Position numbers and translations under genes: made by a program. A DNA stretch of 41,703 nucleotides, taken from positions 1 through 41,703 of the forward strand of contig CABUSH010000020.1 in assembly GCA_902494195.1 (NCBI GenBank), read 5' to 3'. The DNA comes from an uncultured Collinsella sp. Lineage in GTDB: Bacteria; Actinomycetota; Coriobacteriia; Coriobacteriales; Coriobacteriaceae. This document shows, piece by piece, positions 32,600 to 41,698 of this stretch (position 1 is the stretch's first letter; the number at the start of each line of letters is the position of its first letter). The notes under the pieces were generated by a model, which ran no database searches, was not told the DNA's origin, and worked only from the letters and a program-made list of their open reading frames with translations.

Positions 32600-33359
32600 T
32601 CGCACCCTTCTTATCGCTGGTAACTGGAAGATGAACAACGACGTCGCCGAGGCCGCCAAGCTCGCCGACGAGCTGGCTCAGGCTCTGCCCGAGGTTCCGG
32701 CTGGCGTCGAGGTGCTCGTCTGCCCTCCGACCATCGACATCACCACGGTTCATGACCGCATTCAGGCTGCCCCCATCGCCCTCGGTGCACAGAACGTGTA
32801 CTGGGAGGCCAAGGGTGCCTTCACCGGTGAGTCTTCTTGCGACATGCTCAAGTCCGCTGGCTGCACCTACTGCATCATCGGTCACTCCGAGCGTCGCGAC
32901 TACTTCCACGAGACCGACGAGGATCAGAACAAGAAGGCTAAGGCTCTCGTTTCCGCCGGTCTTGTTCCCGTCTTCTGCTGCGGCGAGTCCCTCGAGGTCC
33001 GCGAGGCTGGCACCTATGTCGAGCACGTCGTGAACCAGGTCAAGGCTGGCCTTGCTGGCCTTGAGATCACCTGCCCCAAGCAGGTCGTCGTCGCCTACGA
33101 GCCCATCTGGGCCATCGGCACAGGCAAGACCGCTACCGCCGAGGACGCTCAGGAGGTCTGCGGCGCTATCCGTGAGACCCTCAAGGAGATGTTCGGCGAG
33201 GAGCTCGCCAACGGCATCCGCGTGCTGTATGGCGGTTCCGCCAAGCCCGGCAACATCGCCGAGCTCGTCGCCAAGCCCGACGTTGACGGCGCCCTCGTGG
33301 GCGGCGCTTCGCTCAAGGCTGCCGACTTCGCCTCTATGGTCGTCAAGGCAGGCGAGTAG
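32592..33359 (+). CDS. tpiA: Triosephosphate isomerase
   Basis: Interconverts dihydroxyacetone-P and glyceraldehyde-3-P. AGNWKMN (catalytic Lys), IIGHSERR (catalytic His), AYEPIWAIGTG (catalytic Glu) and YGGSAKPGN (phosphate loop) are intact. Length is 255 aa. ATG 32592 lies inside the end of pgk, with GGAGG about 9 bases upstream, so translation is coupled. The region after the stop leads into gpmI within 5 bases. Confidence 0.98.
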   Translation: MPNRTLLIAGNWKMNNDVAEAAKLADELAQALPEVPAGVEVLVCPPTIDITTVHDRIQAAPIALGAQNVYWEAKGAFTGESSCDMLKSAGCTYCIIGHSERRDYFHETDEDQNKKAKALVSAGLVPVFCCGESLEVREAGTYVEHVVNQVKAGLAGLEITCPKQVVVAYEPIWAIGTGKTATAEDAQEVCGAIRETLKEMFGEELANGIRVLYGGSAKPGNIAELVAKPDVDGALVGGASLKAADFASMVVKAGE

Positions 33360-33364
33360 GACAT

Positions 33365-34918
33365 ATGGCACAACGTCATCTTCCTGCACTCCTGATCATC
33401 ATGGATGGTTGCGGCCTTGCTCCGGCCGATGGCGAGAACGCCGTCGCCGCTGCCAAGACGCCCTTCCTTGATAGCCTGTACGAGAAGTACCCCCACACCA
33501 CGCTCGGCGCTTCGGGCGAGGACGTGGGCCTTCCCGACGGCCAGATGGGCAACTCCGAGGTGGGTCACCTCAACATCGGTGCCGGACGCATCGTGTTTCA
33601 GGAGCTTTCGCGCATCAACAACGCCATCAAGGACGGCTCCATCGCCAAGAACGAGGTTTTTGTCAAGGCTATGGACGACGTCAAGGCTGACGGTAAGACT
33701 CTCCACCTCATGGGCCTTATGAGCCCTGGCGGTGTTCATTCTCACATGAACCACGTCGAGGCTCTGGTCAAGATGGCTGCCGAGCACGGTGTCAAGACCG
33801 TTCGCGTCCACGCCTTCATGGATGGTCGCGACGTTGACCCGCAGTCCGGTGCCGGTTACATGAGTGAGTTCTGCGCCTTCCTGGCTAAGATCTCCGAGGA
33901 GACCGGTTGCGACGCTCGCGTTGCCACCGTCTCGGGCCGTTATTGGGCCATGGACCGCGATAATCGTTGGGAGCGCATCCAGCGCGCCTACGACGTCATG
34001 GTCAACGCGTCCGATGCTGATACCGACCCCGTTGCCGGTATCAAGGCCTACTACGAGAAGGATCCGCGCGGCGACGAGTTCGTCGAGCCCTTCGCTGCCC
34101 ACAACGAGGGCATCCACGAGGGCGACGCGGCCATCTTCTTCAACTTCCGTCCCGACCGCGCTCGTCAGATGACCCGCGTGTTCACGGACAAGGAGTTCGA
34201 CGGCTTTGAGCGCGAGCAGATCAAGCTTTCTCACTTTGTGACGATGACCGAGTACGATCCGACGTTTGACGTCGAGGTCGCCTTCCCCAAGACGTTCCCT
34301 GAGAACGTTCTGGCCGACGTTATCGCCGCCAATGGCCTGAAGCAGCTGCACACCGCCGAGACCGAGAAGTACGCCCACGTGACGTTCTTCCTCAACGGCG
34401 GCATCGAGGAGCCCAAGGAGGGCGAGGAGCGCGTGCTCGTCGCTTCCCCCAAGGTTGCTACCTACGATCTGCAGCCCGAGATGAGCGCTCCCGAGGTGAC
34501 CGAGAAGCTCGTCGCCGCCATCAACGAGGATCGCGCTGATTTCTACATCGTGAACTTCGCGAACTGCGACATGGTTGGTCACACCGGCGTCTTCGACGCT
34601 GCCGTTAAGGCTGTCGAGGCTGTTGACGATGCCCTGTCCAAGGTTGTCCCGGCGATTCTCGCCAAGGGCGGCTTTGCACTGATTACCGCCGACCACGGCA
34701 ACGCCGATCACATGTTTGACGTTGCTTCCGACGGTTCCAAGCATCCGTTTACGGCTCACACCACCAACCGCGTGCCGTTCATCATCGTTGATGAGAAGGC
34801 ACAGCTCACCGGTATCGAGGACGGCCGTCTTTCCGATATCGCTCCGACCATGCTCACCATGGCTGGTATTGAGCCTTCCGCCGAGATGACGGGCCGCGTG
34901 CTCGCCACCGAGGCCTAA
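33365..34918 (+). CDS. gpmI: 2,3-bisphosphoglycerate-independent phosphoglycerate mutase
   Basis: Mn-dependent alkaline-phosphatase-fold enzyme interconverting 3- and 2-phosphoglycerate. IIMDGCGLAP (first metal Asp), nucleophile Ser64 in GQMGNSEVGHLN, HAFMDGRDVDP, FFNFRPDRARQ and ITADHGNADHM (second metal site) are present. Length of 517 aa is usual. It is the last gene before a textbook terminator. A gpmI in the gap-pgk-tpiA operon is common in Firmicutes and also found in Coriobacteriia. Confidence 0.97.
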   Translation: MAQRHLPALLIIMDGCGLAPADGENAVAAAKTPFLDSLYEKYPHTTLGASGEDVGLPDGQMGNSEVGHLNIGAGRIVFQELSRINNAIKDGSIAKNEVFVKAMDDVKADGKTLHLMGLMSPGGVHSHMNHVEALVKMAAEHGVKTVRVHAFMDGRDVDPQSGAGYMSEFCAFLAKISEETGCDARVATVSGRYWAMDRDNRWERIQRAYDVMVNASDADTDPVAGIKAYYEKDPRGDEFVEPFAAHNEGIHEGDAAIFFNFRPDRARQMTRVFTDKEFDGFEREQIKLSHFVTMTEYDPTFDVEVAFPKTFPENVLADVIAANGLKQLHTAETEKYAHVTFFLNGGIEEPKEGEERVLVASPKVATYDLQPEMSAPEVTEKLVAAINEDRADFYIVNFANCDMVGHTGVFDAAVKAVEAVDDALSKVVPAILAKGGFALITADHGNADHMFDVASDGSKHPFTAHTTNRVPFIIVDEKAQLTGIEDGRLSDIAPTMLTMAGIEPSAEMTGRVLATEA

Positions 34919-34943
34919 TAGAAAACAAATACCGTTTTCTAGT

Positions 34944-34978
34944 AAGGGGGTTGTCCACAACCGGACAACCCCCTTTTT
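34944..34978 (+). terminator. Intrinsic terminator after gpmI
   Basis: GGGGGTTGTCC (34946-34956) pairs perfectly with GGACAACCCCC (34963-34973), loop acaacc, followed by five T. It ends the glycolytic operon. Confidence 0.95.
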
Positions 34979-35040
34979 GGTATTTCTGCCATTTCCACCC
35001 CGTCCTTGAGTGGCAGGTAGGGGAGAGCGGGGGATTGTGG

Positions 35041-35046
35041 TATAGT
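35041..35046 (+). promoter_or_regulatory. Probable -10 box of secG
   Basis: TATAGT (5 of 6 consensus) follows the gpmI terminator and lies 42 bases before secG. No good -35 is seen at the usual distance. Confidence 0.45.
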
Positions 35047-35082
35047 ACTAGAGTTTGAACTGTTCTATTAAGGAGCTTATCT

Positions 35083-35337
35083 ATGGGTCCGTTCCAGATT
35101 CTTCTGTTTGTCGTTTGGGCTGTCTCTGCCGTGGCGCTGACGATTCTCGTCCTGATGCATTCCGGTAAGGGCACCGGCGTTTCGGATATGATCGCTAGCT
35201 CGCTGTATAACTCCAGCTCTGCCACGGGCGTCATGGAGCAGAACCTCGATCGCCTGACGGTAATTATGGCCGTTGTTTTTGCCGTGTGCGTCGTCCTGTG
35301 CATGTTCTTCTTCCCGCAGGGCATCGTCGGCTACTAA
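35083..35337 (+). CDS. secG: Protein translocase subunit SecG
   Basis: Small membrane subunit of the SecYEG channel. Two hydrophobic segments (about 4-25 and 60-80) flank the conserved polar loop HSGKGTGVSDMI, the bacterial SecG signature. Length of 84 aa is usual. AAGGAG lies about 7 bases before ATG 35083. Its position after the glycolytic genes matches actinobacterial and Firmicute gene order. It is monocistronic between two terminators. Confidence 0.95.
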   Translation: MGPFQILLFVVWAVSAVALTILVLMHSGKGTGVSDMIASSLYNSSSATGVMEQNLDRLTVIMAVVFAVCVVLCMFFFPQGIVGY

Positions 35338-35362
35338 GCATCGGCGTATATACGTTTGCAAT

Positions 35363-35389
35363 GGGTCTCGCAGGTGCGGGACCCTTTTT
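35363..35389 (+). terminator. Intrinsic terminator after secG
   Basis: GGGTCTCGC (35363-35371) pairs with GCGGGACCC (35376-35384), 9 positions with one T-G, loop aggt, then five T. Confidence 0.93.
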
Positions 35390-35630
35390 GTTTACATATT
35401 TGTAACAGAGTCAAAATATCCCCACATACTTCGCCCAACTAAAGAAATTCTCGACCGTTAACCGGAATTAGCCCCAAATCGTGCATAAAATGCGCTACTG
35501 TATTGCGAAACGTTGGTCCGTTGTGCATAACCAGCCATAGCAGCGGGCGGCGTTTTGATGGTTCGGATCGGATTGTCTCGACATATGTCCGACTGAACAT
35601 TTCTTTGTCCTATCTCATAAGGAGGATGGC
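35390..35630 (+). promoter_or_regulatory. Upstream region of the second oligopeptide transporter
   Basis: A 241-base non-coding stretch. The octamer GTGCATAA occurs at 35481 and 35523, 42 bases apart. TAAAAT (35486-35491) is a weak -10 candidate. AAACGTT (about 35508) echoes the sites before nan and gap. Further on, GTTC...TCGGA (35561-35572) and TCCGA...GAAC (35588-35598) can form an imperfect hairpin, with the palindrome GACATATGTC in its loop. AAGGAGG at 35619-35625 is the ribosome site. None of this resembles the three-way junction before the nan operon. Confidence 0.4.
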
Positions 35631-37307
35631 ATGGCTGATTCTATGTTCCACCAGCCCGTTATGGGTCGTCGCGCCTTTGTTGGCGGCACCCTCGCTGCGA
35701 GCTCCATGGCTTTTCTTGCCGCATGCGGCAAGAAGGGCGGCGACGCTTCCGGTTCTGAGTCCGGTTCGACGCTGAACTTCTACATCAACAACCCGGTCTG
35801 CATCGACCCCTACAATGTCCAGGAGGACCAGGGCACTCAGGTCGAGTACCAGCTCTTTGACGCTCTGACCTCTTATGACGCCGAGAAGGGCGAGATCGTT
35901 CCGCTGGCTTGCGAGTCCTTTGAGGCCAACGACGACGCCACCGAGTTTACCTTCAAGATCAAGAAGGCCAAGTTCCACAACGGTGACGACGTTACCTCCA
36001 AGTCCTTCAAGCTCGGTTGGGAGCGTCTGGTCAACACCAAGTCGGCCATCGCTACCGAGTACGGCCCTTCCGAGGTCTCCTATCACCTTTCCATGGTCGA
36101 GGGCTATGACGACCTGCTTGCCGGTAACGCTACCGAGCTCAGCGGTGTTACTTGCCCCGACGATGAGACCCTCGTCGTCAAGCTGTCTTCCGCTTACGCC
36201 GACTTCCCCTTCGTCGCCTCTCACCCGGCTCTGGCCCCGGTTCCCGAGTGCGCCGAGTCCGATGTCAAGAGCTTCTACCTTGCACCGGTCGGTAACGGCC
36301 CGTTCATGATGGACGGCAAGTGGGAGGATGGTCAGGAGATCAACCTCAAGAAGTTCGACGATTACTATGGCGACAAGGCCAAGATCGATGGCATCCACTT
36401 CCAGGTCATCAAGGACATGGAGACCGCTTACAAGGAGTTCCAGGCCGGTAACCTCGATGTCTGCGACGTTCCCGTTGCTCAGATCGACGCTGCCAAGAAG
36501 GATCGCGGCGTGTCCAAGGACGGCTACACCATGGGTGACGGCGAGCGCATGCTGCTCGGCGCCGAGCCTTCCACCTACTACCTGACCTGCAACAACACGG
36601 CCGAGCCGTTCAACAACGCCGACCTGCGCAGGGGTATCTCCCTGGCCATCAACCGTGAGGCCATCTGCAAGACCATCTTCAAGGGTACCCGTACCCCTGC
36701 CGACGGCATTGTTCCTCCGGGCATCGATGGCTACAAGGAGGGCGCATGGGAGTTCTGCGCCTACGACGTCGACAAGGCTAACGAGTACCTCGACAAGGTT
36801 GCTCCCGCTGGTGCTAACGGCGATCGTGGCATTAACGTGACTCTGTCCTACAACCAGGACGGTGGCCACAAGGAGATCATGGAGTCCATCATCGGCGACC
36901 TCGCCAAGGTTGGCGTTACCGCTGTCTCCGATACCCCCGAGTGGTCTGCCCTGCTCGAGCAGTATCAGAACTTTAACTATCAGTTCGGTCGTCTGGGTTG
37001 GATTGCTGACTACCCGATCATGGATAACTTCCTGTATCCGCTGTTCCACTCCGACTCCCTCGGTGGCGACAACCGCTCTGGTTACAACAACCCCGAGTTC
37101 GACGCCAAGGTCGACGAGGCCCGTACCACGGTTGACGACGAAGAGCGCGTCGCTAAGATGCAGGAGGCCGATGCAATGGTCGCTGCCGACTGCCCGGTCA
37201 TCCCGGTGATGTTCTACACGCACACCATCGCCGGCTCTGATCGCATCAAGCACCTCTATGTCGATCCGCAGAAGCACGCCGATCTGGGTACCGCTGAGCT
37301 CGCCTAA
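35631..37307 (+). CDS. Oligopeptide-type ABC transporter binding lipoprotein
   Basis: Family-5 extracytoplasmic binding protein (OppA/DppA). The signal peptide carries GRRAFVGG, a twin-arginine-like motif at residues 12-19, and lipobox LAAC with Cys32. The mature part has PYNVQEDQGTQVEYQLFDAL, a standard two-lobe domain and the C-terminal FYTHTIAGSDRIKHLYVD. Length is 558 aa. AAGGAGG 5 bases upstream fixes ATG 35631. With the four downstream genes it forms a complete importer, most likely for peptides; the ligand cannot be read from sequence. High-expression codon use and a hairpin after the gene fit excess production of the binding protein. Confidence 0.88.
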   Translation: MADSMFHQPVMGRRAFVGGTLAASSMAFLAACGKKGGDASGSESGSTLNFYINNPVCIDPYNVQEDQGTQVEYQLFDALTSYDAEKGEIVPLACESFEANDDATEFTFKIKKAKFHNGDDVTSKSFKLGWERLVNTKSAIATEYGPSEVSYHLSMVEGYDDLLAGNATELSGVTCPDDETLVVKLSSAYADFPFVASHPALAPVPECAESDVKSFYLAPVGNGPFMMDGKWEDGQEINLKKFDDYYGDKAKIDGIHFQVIKDMETAYKEFQAGNLDVCDVPVAQIDAAKKDRGVSKDGYTMGDGERMLLGAEPSTYYLTCNNTAEPFNNADLRRGISLAINREAICKTIFKGTRTPADGIVPPGIDGYKEGAWEFCAYDVDKANEYLDKVAPAGANGDRGINVTLSYNQDGGHKEIMESIIGDLAKVGVTAVSDTPEWSALLEQYQNFNYQFGRLGWIADYPIMDNFLYPLFHSDSLGGDNRSGYNNPEFDAKVDEARTTVDDEERVAKMQEADAMVAADCPVIPVMFYTHTIAGSDRIKHLYVDPQKHADLGTAELA

Positions 37308-37403
37308 GAGTTTGCAGCTTCCGTGAGGGTCAAGTATTTACGTAGACCTCATGGGAAACATACAGTTCTCCCTAACCTGGGGTAAACTGGCTGATGGTAA
37401 TTT

Positions 37404-37433
37404 TGGGATGCCGGTCTGGCGATCGGCATCCCA
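37404..37433 (+). repeat. Intercistronic hairpin before the permease gene
   Basis: TGGGATGCCG (37404-37413) pairs perfectly with CGGCATCCCA (37424-37433), loop 10, tail tttagg. It sits between the binding-protein and permease genes, as in the nan locus, and can limit read-through or stabilise the upstream mRNA. TAAACT (37383-37388) just before is a weak -10 candidate. Confidence 0.65.
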
Positions 37434-37463
37434 TTTAGGTTAATCCCTAGATAGGGGAGTGGT

Positions 37464-38501
37464 ATGGGTAAGTACATCGTTAAACGTGTGCTTCAGTTCA
37501 TCCCGGTGTTTTTGGGCGTTACGCTGATTTTGTTCGCCCTCCAGAATATCGTGCCGGGAGATCCGATCAAGCTGATCGGTGGAGACAAGGCTCTGTCCCC
37601 CGAGGTGGAGCTTCAGCTTCGCATCCGCTATCACCTGGTCCAGTCGGACGAGGACGGCAACGCGATCCTTGACGAGAACGGCGACCCCGTTCAAACGTCG
37701 CTCGTGGACCGTTACTTGTATTACATGAACGGCCTGCTTCATGGCGATCTGGGCAATTCGTATCAGCGCAAGCTGCCGGTTACGGAAATCTTTGCCCAGA
37801 AGTATCCGTATACGGTCAAACTTGCCGCGTGCGCCATCGTGCTCGAGGCAATCATGGGTATCGGTGCGGGTATCATTTCGGCGGTAAAGCGTTATTCCTT
37901 CTGGGATATTTTGGTAACGCTCACCACGTCGATCCTCGTTGCCGTCCCGGCCTTCTGGCTCGGTATGTTGCTGCAACTGTTCTTTGGCGTCATTCTCAAG
38001 GACGCCACGGGCGGTGCATTCTCCATGCCGATCTCGGGTGCCGGCGGTGCCAGCTCTCAGTATCAGGATTGGATGCACTATGTGCTTCCGACCATTACGC
38101 TGGCTTCGGTTTCGACCGCTTATGCTGCCCGCATTATGCGCTCGCAGCTGCTTGACGTCATGAACCAGGATTACATTCGTACGGCAAAAGCCAAGGGTCT
38201 CTCCAATCGCGCGATCATCATCAAGCATGCGCTTAAGAATGCACTCATCCCCGTCGTTACCTATATTGGTGTCGACTTTGGCGGCATGCTTTCGGGCGCC
38301 ATCCTGACCGAGACGGTCTTCAACTGGCCCGGTATCGGCTATGAGGTCTATCGCGCCATTAGCATGCGTGACTGGCCCATCGTTATGGGCGGCGTTACGC
38401 TCATCGTCGTCGTCGTCATGGTGATCAACCTGCTCGTCGACATTAGCTATGCATTCCTCGACCCGCGCATCCGCCTTGGCGGTCCGTCGGATAAGGCCTA
38501 A
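37464..38501 (+). CDS. DppB/OppB-type ABC permease
   Basis: Inner-membrane channel subunit. The first helix KYIVKRVLQFIPVFLGVTLILFALQ and NIVPGDP are typical of the family. A polar extracytoplasmic stretch of about 50 residues holds SDEDGNAILDENGDP. The EAA loop QDYIRTAKAKGLSNRAIIIKHALKNALIP docks the ATPase. Length is 345 aa. AGGGGAG lies upstream of ATG 37464. The next gene follows after 14 bases. Confidence 0.93.
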   Translation: MGKYIVKRVLQFIPVFLGVTLILFALQNIVPGDPIKLIGGDKALSPEVELQLRIRYHLVQSDEDGNAILDENGDPVQTSLVDRYLYYMNGLLHGDLGNSYQRKLPVTEIFAQKYPYTVKLAACAIVLEAIMGIGAGIISAVKRYSFWDILVTLTTSILVAVPAFWLGMLLQLFFGVILKDATGGAFSMPISGAGGASSQYQDWMHYVLPTITLASVSTAYAARIMRSQLLDVMNQDYIRTAKAKGLSNRAIIIKHALKNALIPVVTYIGVDFGGMLSGAILTETVFNWPGIGYEVYRAISMRDWPIVMGGVTLIVVVVMVINLLVDISYAFLDPRIRLGGPSDKA

Positions 38502-38515
38502 GGGAGGTACGTCTC

Positions 38516-39451
38516 ATGCAGGAAACTGATTCTCAGTCTCAGGAGCAGGCTACCGCCACCAAGGCCGTATCTGCTCCCGCCAAGTCCCGCACGCTGTGGG
38601 GCGACGCTTTTAAGCGTCTTCGTAAGAACAAGCTCGCCGTTATCGGTGTCTGCTGGATCATCATCGTCGTTGTGGTTGCCCTGACCGCAGATCTGTGGGC
38701 TAAGCCCTGGCTCGGTTCGCCGACGGCTTCCGACTCAACCACCATGGCCCAGACGTCGCTGATGGCTCCGTGTGCAGAGCACCCGTTTGGCACCGACGCC
38801 CTTGGTCGTGACATTCTCGTCCGCGTTATCTACGGTGCACGTGTTTCGCTTTCCGTCGGTATTATGGCCACTGCGATCTCCACGGTGATTGGTCTGGTCA
38901 TGGGTGCCCTAGCCGGTTTCTACGGCGGCATCTGGGATACGATCATCATGCGCTGCGCGGATATCTTCCTGGCATTCCCGTACGTGCTTTTCGTTGTCGC
39001 CATGATCGCCGTTATCGGCCGTGGTCTTCAGAACGTCTTTTTTGCCATCGGCATTCTCGGCTGGCCTTCGATTGCGCGCGTCTTCCGCTCTGCAATCTTG
39101 ACGGTCAAGGAAAACGATTATGTTGACGCTGCGCGCGCGATGGGTGCATCTGATGCTCGTATCGTCGTGCGTCACATCTTCCCGAACTCCGTCGCCTCCA
39201 TCGTGGTCTACGCGACCATGAACATTGGTGGCGCCATTCTGACCGAGTCCGCTCTGTCCTTCCTCGGCATGGGCGTTATTCCGCCTACGCCTTCGTGGGG
39301 CTCCATGATTCAGGACGGTCAGCAGTATCTTCTGACTGCCCCCTGGATGATGATCATGCCCGGTCTGGCAATTCTTTCGACGGTGCTCGCCTTCACCCTG
39401 CTGGGTGACGGTCTGCGCGACGCCCTCGACGTCAAGATGAAGGACGCATAA
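38516..39451 (+). CDS. DppC/OppC-type ABC permease
   Basis: Second channel subunit. A polar N-terminus of about 35 residues precedes the first helix. HPFGTDALGRDILVRVIYGARVSL is the standard DppC signature, and NDYVDAARAMGASDARIVVRHIFPNSV is the EAA loop. Length is 311 aa, six hydrophobic segments. The ribosome site AGGGAGG lies before ATG 38516. It is not fused to an ATPase, unlike its nan-locus counterpart. Confidence 0.93.
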   Translation: MQETDSQSQEQATATKAVSAPAKSRTLWGDAFKRLRKNKLAVIGVCWIIIVVVVALTADLWAKPWLGSPTASDSTTMAQTSLMAPCAEHPFGTDALGRDILVRVIYGARVSLSVGIMATAISTVIGLVMGALAGFYGGIWDTIIMRCADIFLAFPYVLFVVAMIAVIGRGLQNVFFAIGILGWPSIARVFRSAILTVKENDYVDAARAMGASDARIVVRHIFPNSVASIVVYATMNIGGAILTESALSFLGMGVIPPTPSWGSMIQDGQQYLLTAPWMMIMPGLAILSTVLAFTLLGDGLRDALDVKMKDA

Positions 39452-39453
39452 GG

Positions 39454-40545
39454 ATGAAGAAGAACAAGAACTATGTGGACCTGAAGGACCAGCCGGTTCC
39501 CGAGGGCCAGCATCTGCTCGAGGTCGATGACCTTAAGATGTATTTCCACACCGAGGATGGCGTTGTTCGCGCTGTCGACGGTGTCTCCTACACGCTCGAT
39601 CGCGGCGAGACCCTGGGCGTCGTCGGTGAGTCCGGCTCCGGTAAGTCCGTGACCGCCATGACCATCATGGGTCTTATCTCGATGCCTCCGGGAAAGATCG
39701 AGGGCGGCGACGTTCGCTATCGCGGTCGTTCTATCCTCGAGATGACCGAGGAAGAGATGCAGCACATTCGCGGTAACGACATCGCGATGATCTTCCAGGA
39801 TCCTATGACCTCCTTGAACCCGGTCTATAAGATCGGCAAGCAGGTGGGCGAGGGCCTTCGTCTGCACCGTGGCTACTCCAAGCAGGAGGCGCTCAAGCGC
39901 GCTACCGAGCTTTTGGACCTCGTGGGTATCCCCGAGCCCGAGAAGCGCGTCAATGAGTATCCGCACCAGTTCTCCGGCGGTATGCGTCAGCGTGTCATGA
40001 TCGCTATGGCTCTTGCCTGCGACCCCGATATCCTGATTGCCGACGAGCCCACGACGGCTCTGGACGTTACCATTCAGGCTCAGATTATTGAGCTTATGCA
40101 GGAAATGCAGGAGAAGAACGGCAACGCCATCATCATGATCACCCATGACCTGGGCGTTGTCGCTGATATGGCCGACAAGATCATGGTTATGTACGCCGGC
40201 CGTCCCGTCGAGTTCGGTACTGCTGAGGAAATCTTCTACGAGAGCCGCCACCCCTACACCTGGGGCCTTATCCGCTCCATCCCGGAGCAGGCCATCGATG
40301 AGAAGAAACCGCTTACGCCGATTCATGGCAACCCGCCTTCGCTCATGAACCTGCCCGAGGGCTGCGTGTTCTCGCCTCGTTGCCCCTATGCGACCGATAA
40401 GTGCCGCAAGCAGCGCCCCGAGCGCGTTGTCACCGAGTCTGGTCACTACTCTGCGTGCCACTACTCCGGTGACCCCGAGTTCCTCAAGAACGCTCCTGAG
40501 ACGTCCCGTACGCGCAAGGATTCCAAGAAGGGAGGCGAGGCGTAA
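39454..40545 (+). CDS. DppD/OppD-type ABC transporter ATPase
   Basis: First nucleotide-binding subunit. Walker A GESGSGKS, Q-loop MIFQDPMTSLNP, signature FSGGMRQRVMIAMAL and Walker B ILIADEPTTALD are intact. The C-terminal oligo_HPY region has the Cys pattern CVFSPRCPYATDKC plus ACHY, the element that binds an Fe-S cluster in some Dpp ATPases. Length is 363 aa. The start lies 2 bases after the previous stop. Its last base overlaps the next start (TAATG). Confidence 0.94.
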   Translation: MKKNKNYVDLKDQPVPEGQHLLEVDDLKMYFHTEDGVVRAVDGVSYTLDRGETLGVVGESGSGKSVTAMTIMGLISMPPGKIEGGDVRYRGRSILEMTEEEMQHIRGNDIAMIFQDPMTSLNPVYKIGKQVGEGLRLHRGYSKQEALKRATELLDLVGIPEPEKRVNEYPHQFSGGMRQRVMIAMALACDPDILIADEPTTALDVTIQAQIIELMQEMQEKNGNAIIMITHDLGVVADMADKIMVMYAGRPVEFGTAEEIFYESRHPYTWGLIRSIPEQAIDEKKPLTPIHGNPPSLMNLPEGCVFSPRCPYATDKCRKQRPERVVTESGHYSACHYSGDPEFLKNAPETSRTRKDSKKGGEA

Positions 40546-41573
40546 TGGCAGATACCAACGAGCGTACTCCGCTGCTGAAGGTCGAGCACCTCTCTAAGGA
40601 GTTTCCCGCTGAGTCCGGCATGTTCGCCAAGCGCTTCTCCAAGCGTGTCGTCTCTGCTGTGAACGACATTTCGTTCGAGATCTATCCTGGCGAGACCTTT
40701 GGTCTGGTCGGCGAGTCCGGTTGCGGTAAGTCCACCACGGGCCGTACCATCATGCGCCTCACCAAGCCGACGGCCGGCAAAGTGTTCTTCCAGGGCAAAG
40801 ATGTTGCCGAGATGAGCAAGCATGAGATCAAGGACATGCGTCGCGAGATGCAGTTTATCTTCCAAGATCCTTATGCTTCGCTCAACCCTCGTATGACCAT
40901 CGGTGAGATCGTCTCCGAGCCCATGACCATTCACGGCGTGGGCACCAAGGAGGAGCGCATTGAGCGCGTCCGCGAGCTTCTCGACGTTGTCGGACTGAAC
41001 CCCGAGCACATCAACCGTTATCCTCATGAGTTTTCCGGCGGTCAGCGTCAGCGTGTCGGCATCGCCCGCGCGTTCGCTTTGAAGCCCAAGCTGATCATCT
41101 GCGACGAGCCGGTTTCCGCTTTGGATGTGTCCATTCAGGCCCAGGTTCTGAACCTGCTCAAGGAACTCCAGGACAAGTTCGGTACCGCGTATCTGTTTAT
41201 CGCTCACGACCTGTCCGTCGTGCAGCACATTTCCGATCGCGTTGCCGTTATGTATCTGGGTAAGATGGTTGAGGTTTCGGACTGGAAGACGCTCTATAGC
41301 GAGCCTCACCATCCGTACACGCAGTCGCTGCTGTCTGCCGTGCCGGTTCCCGATCCGGATATCCAGAAGACCCGTAAGCGCATCATCCTCGCCGGCGATC
41401 CGCCGTCACCGTTGGATCCGCCGACCGGTTGCCGTTTCCACACCCGCTGCCCGATCGCGCAGGGTATTTGCTCTGAGAAGCTTCCCGAGTTTAAGGAAGT
41501 CGCACCGGGTCACTGCTGCGCGTGCCACTTCGCGGAGCCGTTCCCGATCAAGGAATCGCACATCGACCTGTAG
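40545..41573 (+). CDS. DppF/OppF-type ABC transporter ATPase
   Basis: Second nucleotide-binding subunit of the importer. Walker A GESGCGKSTTG, Q-loop FIFQDPYASLNPRM, signature FSGGQRQRVGIARAF, Walker B LIICDEPVSALDVS and the C-terminal GCRFHTRCPIAQGIC with CCACHF are visible. Length is 342 aa. Translation is coupled to the previous gene through TAATG. The operon ends at a large hairpin 35 bases downstream. Confidence 0.94.
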   Translation: MADTNERTPLLKVEHLSKEFPAESGMFAKRFSKRVVSAVNDISFEIYPGETFGLVGESGCGKSTTGRTIMRLTKPTAGKVFFQGKDVAEMSKHEIKDMRREMQFIFQDPYASLNPRMTIGEIVSEPMTIHGVGTKEERIERVRELLDVVGLNPEHINRYPHEFSGGQRQRVGIARAFALKPKLIICDEPVSALDVSIQAQVLNLLKELQDKFGTAYLFIAHDLSVVQHISDRVAVMYLGKMVEVSDWKTLYSEPHHPYTQSLLSAVPVPDPDIQKTRKRIILAGDPPSPLDPPTGCRFHTRCPIAQGICSEKLPEFKEVAPGHCCACHFAEPFPIKESHIDL

Positions 41574-41607
41574 TCGGTTGTTATCGTCCGGGCCCGCCCT
41601 GGTGTTA

Positions 41608-41698
41608 CTTTTCAGAACGTCCTCGGACATGCAAGAAACCCCCGCTGCGCACTTCGTGCGGCGGGGGTTTCTTACGTCCTGCGGGATGTTCTGAAAAG
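41608..41698. terminator. Large nested hairpin terminator at the window end
   Basis: The core AAGAAACCCCCGC (41633-41645) pairs perfectly with GCGGGGGTTTCTT (41661-41673), with CGCAC/GTGCG at the tip around ttc. The A-rich and T-rich flanks make it work in both directions. Outside it, CTTTTCAGAAC (41608-41618) pairs perfectly with GTTCTGAAAAG (41688-41698). The operon's last gene ends at 41573. Confidence 0.85.

Noticed and set aside
35610..37277. A 555-codon minus-strand open frame over the second binding-protein gene
   Set aside because: Same codon-bias artefact; the plus strand has a ribosome site, signal peptide and lipobox.
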